Shown: positions 46,919 through 51,028 of the stretch, in pieces
How the letters are laid out: the number at the start of each line of letters is the position of its first letter
Position numbering within the stretch: the first letter of the stretch is position 1
DNA from: JBPCMN01 sp013695115
GTDB taxonomy: Bacteria > Actinomycetota > Acidimicrobiia > IMCC26256 > JACDBD01
Assembly (NCBI GenBank): GCA_051002235.1
Contig: JBPCMN010000065.1
Span: 1 to 51,028 of the forward strand
DNA length: 51,028 bases
Direction: 5' to 3'
The notes under the pieces: model-generated
The model's input: the letters and a program-made list of their open reading frames with translations, nothing else
Told to the model about the DNA's origin: nothing
The model's database searches: none
Program-made: the position numbers and the translations under genes

Positions 46919-48187
46919 GTGAGTCGTCCGCACGAGCACGCGGAAGCACACCTCACCCCGGTCACGAGGAACCCGCTGCTGTGGGTCTTCGTCGTGGTCG
47001 CGGGACTGGTGGCTTTCGCCACGACGTTCAGCTACCTCGGCGCCTTCCTCGACCCTGACGGGAACGCGAAAGATCTTCCGCTCGCTCTCGTCAACAAAGA
47101 CGAGGGCGCCGCTCTGGCAGGCGAGCAGGTCAACTTCGGCGACCAGGTCGTCGACGGCGTCTCGGCCCCCAACCGGCAGCTGGGCGACGCAGTGAAGTGG
47201 ACCGTGCTCCCGAGCCGGCAGGCCGCGCTCGACGGGATCTCGAAGGACGCCTATTTCGCCGCGCTGGTGGTGCCGGGTGACTTCTCGGCGCGGGTATTGG
47301 CCATCGCGCAGTCCTCGTCGGGTTCGCCCGAGCCGGCGGTGATCGAGGTCCTGACCAACCCGGCTTCGGGTGCCTACGCGGGGACGTTCTCGCAGACGGT
47401 GGCGACGAAAGCCGTCGAGCAGGTCTCGGAAGTGACGAGCGGCCAGCTCGCCGACTTCCTCACCGACTCCGGCGTGACGGTGACGCCGGCAGCTGCCCGG
47501 GTTCTCGGCCAGCCCGTCGAGGCAAAGGTCACGATCGCGCACCCGATCGGCGAGCGGGGTGGCCGAGGCATCGCGCCGTTCTACTTCGCCGTGGTGCTGT
47601 CGGTCGCCGGCGTCGTCGGCACCGTGGTCGTCAGCAGCGGGATCGACTTCCTCACCGGCGAACAGGACTTGAACCTCCTCGGCCATCGGCTCCGGGGTCG
47701 CTCGCGATCTCTGTCACCCGGCCGCGCCTGGAGAGTGAAGCTCGTCGCCACGCTCGCCATGGCGACGCTCGGCGGGTGGTTCGCCACGTGGATGGCCATC
47801 GGGATCCTGGGGATGTCGGCCGGGTCGGCCTGGAAGGTTGGCCTGTTCGCGATGCTCGGCGTGACGACGAGCGCGACGATCACGCTGACGCTCCTCACTG
47901 CGTTCGGAGTCGCAGGAGAGCTGCTGGCGTTCTTCTTCGCGGTGGTCTTCGGGGTGCCCTCGGCCGGCGGCGTGTACCCCGTTCAGGCCCTTCCGTCGTT
48001 CTTCCGCTTCCTGCACGCGTGGATGCCGCTTCGGTACCTCACCGACGGTTCACGAGCCCTCATCTACTTCAACGGCGCCGATCTCGGTCTGACCCGGGCG
48101 GTCGTCGTGCTCGGCGGGTACGCGGCAGGAGCGGTGCTGCTCGGGTCGTTGCTGGCGTGGCGGATCGATCGCCGGGTGGCGGGCTGA
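46919..48187 (+). CDS. YhgE/Pip-like (ABC-2 type) membrane protein
   Basis: 422 aa from GTG 46919. An N-terminal transmembrane helix (LLWVFVVVAGLVAFATTFSYLGAF) leads to a long extracytoplasmic region with PLALVNKDEGA and YFAALVVPGDFSARVL. Five or more helices follow, including FYFAVVLSVAGVVGTVVV, LATLGGWFATWMAIG-type and VVVLGGYAAGAVLLGSLLAW segments. The pattern matches YhgE/Pip/SNG1 proteins, a family of poorly known function linked to secretion or phage entry. It has no ATPase partner nearby. It is downstream of WS/DGAT by 20 bases. Confidence 0.85.
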   Translation: MSRPHEHAEAHLTPVTRNPLLWVFVVVAGLVAFATTFSYLGAFLDPDGNAKDLPLALVNKDEGAALAGEQVNFGDQVVDGVSAPNRQLGDAVKWTVLPSRQAALDGISKDAYFAALVVPGDFSARVLAIAQSSSGSPEPAVIEVLTNPASGAYAGTFSQTVATKAVEQVSEVTSGQLADFLTDSGVTVTPAAARVLGQPVEAKVTIAHPIGERGGRGIAPFYFAVVLSVAGVVGTVVVSSGIDFLTGEQDLNLLGHRLRGRSRSLSPGRAWRVKLVATLAMATLGGWFATWMAIGILGMSAGSAWKVGLFAMLGVTTSATITLTLLTAFGVAGELLAFFFAVVFGVPSAGGVYPVQALPSFFRFLHAWMPLRYLTDGSRALIYFNGADLGLTRAVVVLGGYAAGAVLLGSLLAWRIDRRVAG

Positions 48188-48212
48188 CCCACGCACGGGA
48201 CGCCCACGCGCA

Positions 48213-49154
48213 CTAGCTCCGCGCATCGTGCTCGCCCCTGAGCAGCGCGGCGCACCAATCCGGGTATGCGACCGGCAACTCGTGCGCGGCAGCCGGATGG
48301 ACGGGCGCGTCGACCACGGCATGGTTCTGTGCCAGCTCGGCGACGAGCGCATGGTCGGGGACGGGATCGGATACTCCGTTGGCCAGCGCGACGGGGACTT
48401 GGGCTCCGACGAGTGCCTCCAGGGCGGGTCGCCAGTCCTGGGCGAGCACCACGTCCTCGAGTGCGTCGCGGTAGGCAGGCCAAGTGTGGAGCACGGCCTG
48501 GCGGGCGAGCGGCACCGGCGCGTCCGGGCTCAGCGCGACGGCCATCCAGCCGGCAGGCTTCCGGTGCTCGCACATCCAGGTGCAGACGCCCTGCGCGAGC
48601 GGCGGGTGGAGCACGAAGATCCGCTCGAGCGCGCCCATCTCGGTGATCGCGGCGAGGGCGGCGTCGCGGTCTCGGTGCAGAGGGGCACCCCAGGTCACGA
48701 CTCGCTCGACGCGCGCTGCATGACGAGCGGCCCAGTGGAGGGCCAGGATGCCGCCCATCGAGTGGCCGCCCACGATCCACCGACTGTTCTCGATCGCGAG
48801 GTGCTCGGCCATAGCGTCCAGCGCGTCGAGGTGCGCCTCGAGCCCGAATGCGCTGCGATCGACGTCCATCGTCTCGCCGAAGCCGAGCAGGTCGGGCACG
48901 GCCAGCCTCCGCCCACCTGCGAGCGGGTCGAAGCCGCCGCCGAACGAGTTGCCGGACGCGGTCAGGCCGTGGAGCAAGATCACGGCCTCCCCGCCGCTCC
49001 CGAGTGTTCGCACCGAGAGATCGCCGGCGCGGCGGCGCTCACCCGCGGGCCATGACCAGCCGACCACCATCGGGGCGTGGGCGTGCCGCCAGACCCACCA
49101 AGCGGCCAGCCCAGCAGTCGCGGCGCCGATCACAGCGCGCCGGCGGAAGCTCAT
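48213..49154 (-). CDS. Alpha/beta hydrolase, membrane-anchored
   Basis: 313 aa from ATG 49154. An N-terminal basic stretch (MSFRRRAVIGAATAGLAAWW) resembles a signal anchor. The hydrolase core has LLHGLTASGNSF (oxyanion), nucleophile elbow GGHSMGGILAL, NGVSDPVPDH for the acid and a C-terminal His-containing HPAAAHELPV. The substrate is unknown; esterase or lipase activity is possible. A GTG at 49205 would extend it into the preceding gene and is less likely. Confidence 0.86.
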   Translation of the reverse strand: MSFRRRAVIGAATAGLAAWWVWRHAHAPMVVGWSWPAGERRRAGDLSVRTLGSGGEAVILLHGLTASGNSFGGGFDPLAGGRRLAVPDLLGFGETMDVDRSAFGLEAHLDALDAMAEHLAIENSRWIVGGHSMGGILALHWAARHAARVERVVTWGAPLHRDRDAALAAITEMGALERIFVLHPPLAQGVCTWMCEHRKPAGWMAVALSPDAPVPLARQAVLHTWPAYRDALEDVVLAQDWRPALEALVGAQVPVALANGVSDPVPDHALVAELAQNHAVVDAPVHPAAAHELPVAYPDWCAALLRGEHDARS

Positions 49155-49176
49155 CTCCTGAGCCTCGCGCGCGTCG

Positions 49177-50226
49177 TCAGTGCCGGTGCCGATGGTGAAG
49201 ATCACTCACGTGCGGGTGCGCGTGCGTGACAGTTTCATGCCGGTGCGGGTGTGAGTGCGGTTGCGATTCGTCGACTCGGGACTGGTGGTCGTGGCGATGA
49301 TGCTCGTCGTGTAGGTGCAGATGGTCGTGCTCGTGCGGCTCGTGGGCGTGTCGGTGATCGTGCCGTTCGGTGAGCAGCAGACCAACGCCCAGAGCCATCG
49401 CAGTCGCAGCGAGGACCTCGCGGCGGCCGATGGCTTCGGAGAGAACGGGCACTGCGAGCGCGGCGCCCGCAAACGGCGCCGCTGCGAAGATCGCAGCCTC
49501 TCGTGCGGCACCGAGGGCGCGGAGTGCGTAGGCATCGAGGACGATGCTGAGGCCATAGCCGAGCGCCCCGAGCAGGAGTGCGCCGACCACGACCCTGGCG
49601 CCGGGGCGCGGCGCCCCACGCGCCCCGGCGAGGGTCAGGTTCACCGCCGCCGATGCGCCGGCCTTGATCGTAACGATCACCACGGGGTCTCGGGTCGTCA
49701 GCGACCGCGTCAGGTTGTTGTCAATGGCCCACAGCGCGCAGGCAGCGACGATGCACGCCGCCCCGATCAAGTCGCCGCTTCCGGCGCGATCGCCGCTCGC
49801 GAGCAGCGCGGCCCCACCGAAGACCGCGACTGCGCCGATCGCCGGCCGTCTGCTCAGGTGCTCGCCGAACACCGCGAGGCCGAGAAGGAGGGTGAACGGG
49901 CCTTCGAGGTTGAGCAGCAGGGAGGCGGTCGTGCCGCTGAGCCGCTCCAGGCCGATCAGCAACAGTACCGGCGCGACGATTCCCCCCGCGGCGATGAGAC
50001 CGGTCAGGCGGGTGAGATCCGACCGACGGACTCGCGCCTCCCGCGAACGTCGCCGAGACAGAAGCGCCGTTCCGAGCGCGAGGAACGCGCCGAGATACAA
50101 CAGGCCCGCGAGCAGCTGCGGCGGCGCGTCCTCGAGCAGCCGCTTCGCAAACGGCGTGCTCGCACCGAACAGCACCGCCGCGGTCAGCCCGAACCAGACG
50201 CCGCGGCGAGCCGAAGGCATCGCCAT
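49177..50226 (-). CDS. EamA/DMT-family transporter with histidine-rich C-terminal tail
   Basis: 349 aa from ATG 50226. Ten transmembrane helices form two EamA halves (GVWFGLTAAVLFGASTPFAKRLL start, second half GAACIVAACALWAIDNNLTR). The last ~63 residues (from ERHDHRHAHEPHEHDHLHLH) are a hydrophilic tail with 24 His plus Asp and Glu. Such tails bind Ni, Co or Zn. With the adjacent CDF-type gene, a role in divalent metal efflux or sensing is likely, though DMT proteins usually carry organic solutes. Confidence 0.88.
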   Translation of the reverse strand: MAMPSARRGVWFGLTAAVLFGASTPFAKRLLEDAPPQLLAGLLYLGAFLALGTALLSRRRSREARVRRSDLTRLTGLIAAGGIVAPVLLLIGLERLSGTTASLLLNLEGPFTLLLGLAVFGEHLSRRPAIGAVAVFGGAALLASGDRAGSGDLIGAACIVAACALWAIDNNLTRSLTTRDPVVIVTIKAGASAAVNLTLAGARGAPRPGARVVVGALLLGALGYGLSIVLDAYALRALGAAREAAIFAAAPFAGAALAVPVLSEAIGRREVLAATAMALGVGLLLTERHDHRHAHEPHEHDHLHLHDEHHRHDHQSRVDESQPHSHPHRHETVTHAHPHVSDLHHRHRH

Positions 50227-50275
50227 TATCACCGAACGTAGCCGAGCCAGATCCACACCTATTGGCTCGCTTGGG

Positions 50276-50863
50276 CTAACAGCAGGTGTCGCCCCGCCAG
50301 GCTTCACGTCCCTCGGTGACCGCGATGACGGCGATGACGAGGGCGGCGATGGGGTCTGCCCACCACCATCCGAATGCTGCATTGGCGGCGAGTCCAGCCA
50401 GCGTCGAGATCGAGAGGTAGGCGCAGAGCCGGGTTTGACGCGAGTCCGCGGTGATGGTGCGGCTGGCCATCTCACGGCCGGCGCGAGCCTTCGCCCTCGC
50501 GAGCGCGGGCATCACGACCATCGAGACGGCGGTGAGGACAATCCCGACCGTGGAGGCGTCCGGTTCGGCACCACTGGCAAGGTCATTGATCGCGGTGACG
50601 GTCACATAGGCGGCGAGCGCGAAGAAGCTCGCGCCGATCAGCCGTAGCGCGAGGCGCTCGCGGTCCTCAGGGACGCCCACGAATTGCCAGAGGACGACAC
50701 CGGCCGCCGACACTTCCACCATCGAGTCGAGACCGAATCCGATGAGAGCGACGGAGGATGCCCCGATCCCGGCTGTGATCGCGACGGCGGCTTCGACGGC
50801 GTTCCAGCCGACGGTGAACAGCTCGAGCCGGATCCCGCGTCGCCGGGCTCGGGTGGACAGCAT
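50276..50863 (-). CDS. Short CDF-like cation transporter
   Basis: 195 aa with five to six transmembrane helices and no C-terminal cytoplasmic domain. Cation diffusion facilitator signatures are ALIGFGLDSMVEVSAAGVVLW in an early helix and TITADSRQTRLCAYLS with WWADPIAALVIAVIAV later. Typical CDF proteins are ~300 aa. This truncated form occurs as a recognised small cation-transporter group. It precedes the His-rich DMT gene (49 bases between) and is probably cotranscribed. Confidence 0.86.
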   Translation of the reverse strand: MLSTRARRRGIRLELFTVGWNAVEAAVAITAGIGASSVALIGFGLDSMVEVSAAGVVLWQFVGVPEDRERLALRLIGASFFALAAYVTVTAINDLASGAEPDASTVGIVLTAVSMVVMPALARAKARAGREMASRTITADSRQTRLCAYLSISTLAGLAANAAFGWWWADPIAALVIAVIAVTEGREAWRGDTCC

Positions 50864-50948
50864 CCCGCTAGTCCAGCAGTTCCGCGATCTGGTCCACTAG
50901 ACCTTCTGCTCTACGAGTTGAGGTTGCACATCCGCCACTCGAAGGGGG

Positions 50949-50999
50949 TGGCAGTGGACCCTGTGGTTCCTACCAAAGAGCCAGAGGAGCCCACTGCCA
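50949..50999 (+). repeat. Inverted repeat ahead of a transposase start
   Basis: TGGCAGTGG (50949-50957) pairs perfectly with CCACTGCCA (50991-50999), enclosing a 33-base loop. The right arm ends on the A of ATG 50999, so the hairpin could mask the start codon. Confidence 0.6.
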
Positions 51000-51028
51000 T
51001 GACCCCTTCGGAGATCATCTTCCATCGT
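50999..51028 (+). CDS. Probable transposase N-terminus (IS481-like), cut by window edge
   Basis: ATG 50999 opens MTPSEIIFHR, which runs off the window. This N-terminus resembles the helix-turn-helix start of IS481/IS3-type transposases. Only ten residues are available, so the identity is tentative. GCCAGAGGAG just upstream is a plausible ribosome-binding site. The 135-base gap to 50863 holds the hairpin above and no other recognised gene. Confidence 0.4.
   Translation, partial: MTPSEIIFHR

Noticed and set aside
49177..49370. His-rich tail of the DMT protein as a wrong-frame artefact
   Set aside because: The frame is continuous with the ten-helix transporter and the His codons are regularly spaced with Asp/Glu, as in known metal-binding tails.

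Overview
This 51-kb window is GC-rich chromosomal DNA from an actinobacterium, most likely a member of the Acidimicrobiia. That placement is an inference from gene content: the actinobacterial small ribosomal proteins bS22 and bL37, MMPL and WS/DGAT proteins, an F420-type LLM oxidoreductase, a DUF501-Ppx pair, an FtsB-eno pair, a Ctc-type L25 beside Pth, and RpfB-like cell-wall proteins. Coding density is very high. Several convergent genes overlap at their 3' ends, and no gap longer than about 240 bases lacks a gene. No CRISPR array, prophage or rRNA gene is visible.

The left half (1-29.5 kb) is mainly minus-strand housekeeping. Units include DUF501-ppx, an MMPL exporter with a divergent MarR regulator, and eno-ftsB with a deacetylase lipoprotein downstream. 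They are followed by mfd-PPIase-mazG, glmU-prs-rplY-pth, tRNA-Gln, ksgA-ispE, an RpfB-like G5/RlpA surface protein, metG-tatD, and ychF-DUF192-rsmI. A FetAB-type ABC transporter ends this half. The very small plus-strand genes for bS22 and bL37 and an AbrB-like zinc-ribbon regulator sit between them.

The right half (29.5-51 kb) is more accessory and metabolic. It holds a frameshifted LLM oxidoreductase, an epimerase, an acyl-CoA thioesterase, and a plus-strand run of two SDR enzymes, an amidohydrolase and a TPR-adenylate cyclase. Next come a DapA-family aldolase divergent from an enoyl-CoA hydratase, an MBOAT/SGNH O-acylation pair and an archaeal-type phosphoglycerate mutase. After these are an ABC exporter whose ATPase carries a YHS domain, a wax-ester/TAG synthase, a YhgE/Pip-like membrane protein and an alpha/beta hydrolase. 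The end holds a metal-handling pair (a DMT permease with a 24-histidine tail and a short CDF protein) and the start of a probable transposase.

The most unusual feature is a family of about 60-130 bp GC-rich palindromic elements in the left two-thirds (copies near 1.3, 1.9, 14.3, 17.1, 18.6, 23.3, 26.3, 26.7 and 33.2 kb). The best copies share a 10-bp hairpin with a three-base RTA loop, flanked by CTCGCTCGCT- and CGCTCGCTCGGACGCC-like arms, and their stems differ by compensatory changes. Most copies fill the space between the stop codon of one gene and the start codon of the next, and their GCGAG(C/T)GAGG end supplies the likely ribosome-binding site. One copy lies in frame inside mfd and one encodes the C-terminal tail of the DUF501 protein. 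The layout resembles mycobacterial MIRUs and Rickettsia palindromic elements, but I do not recognise the family.
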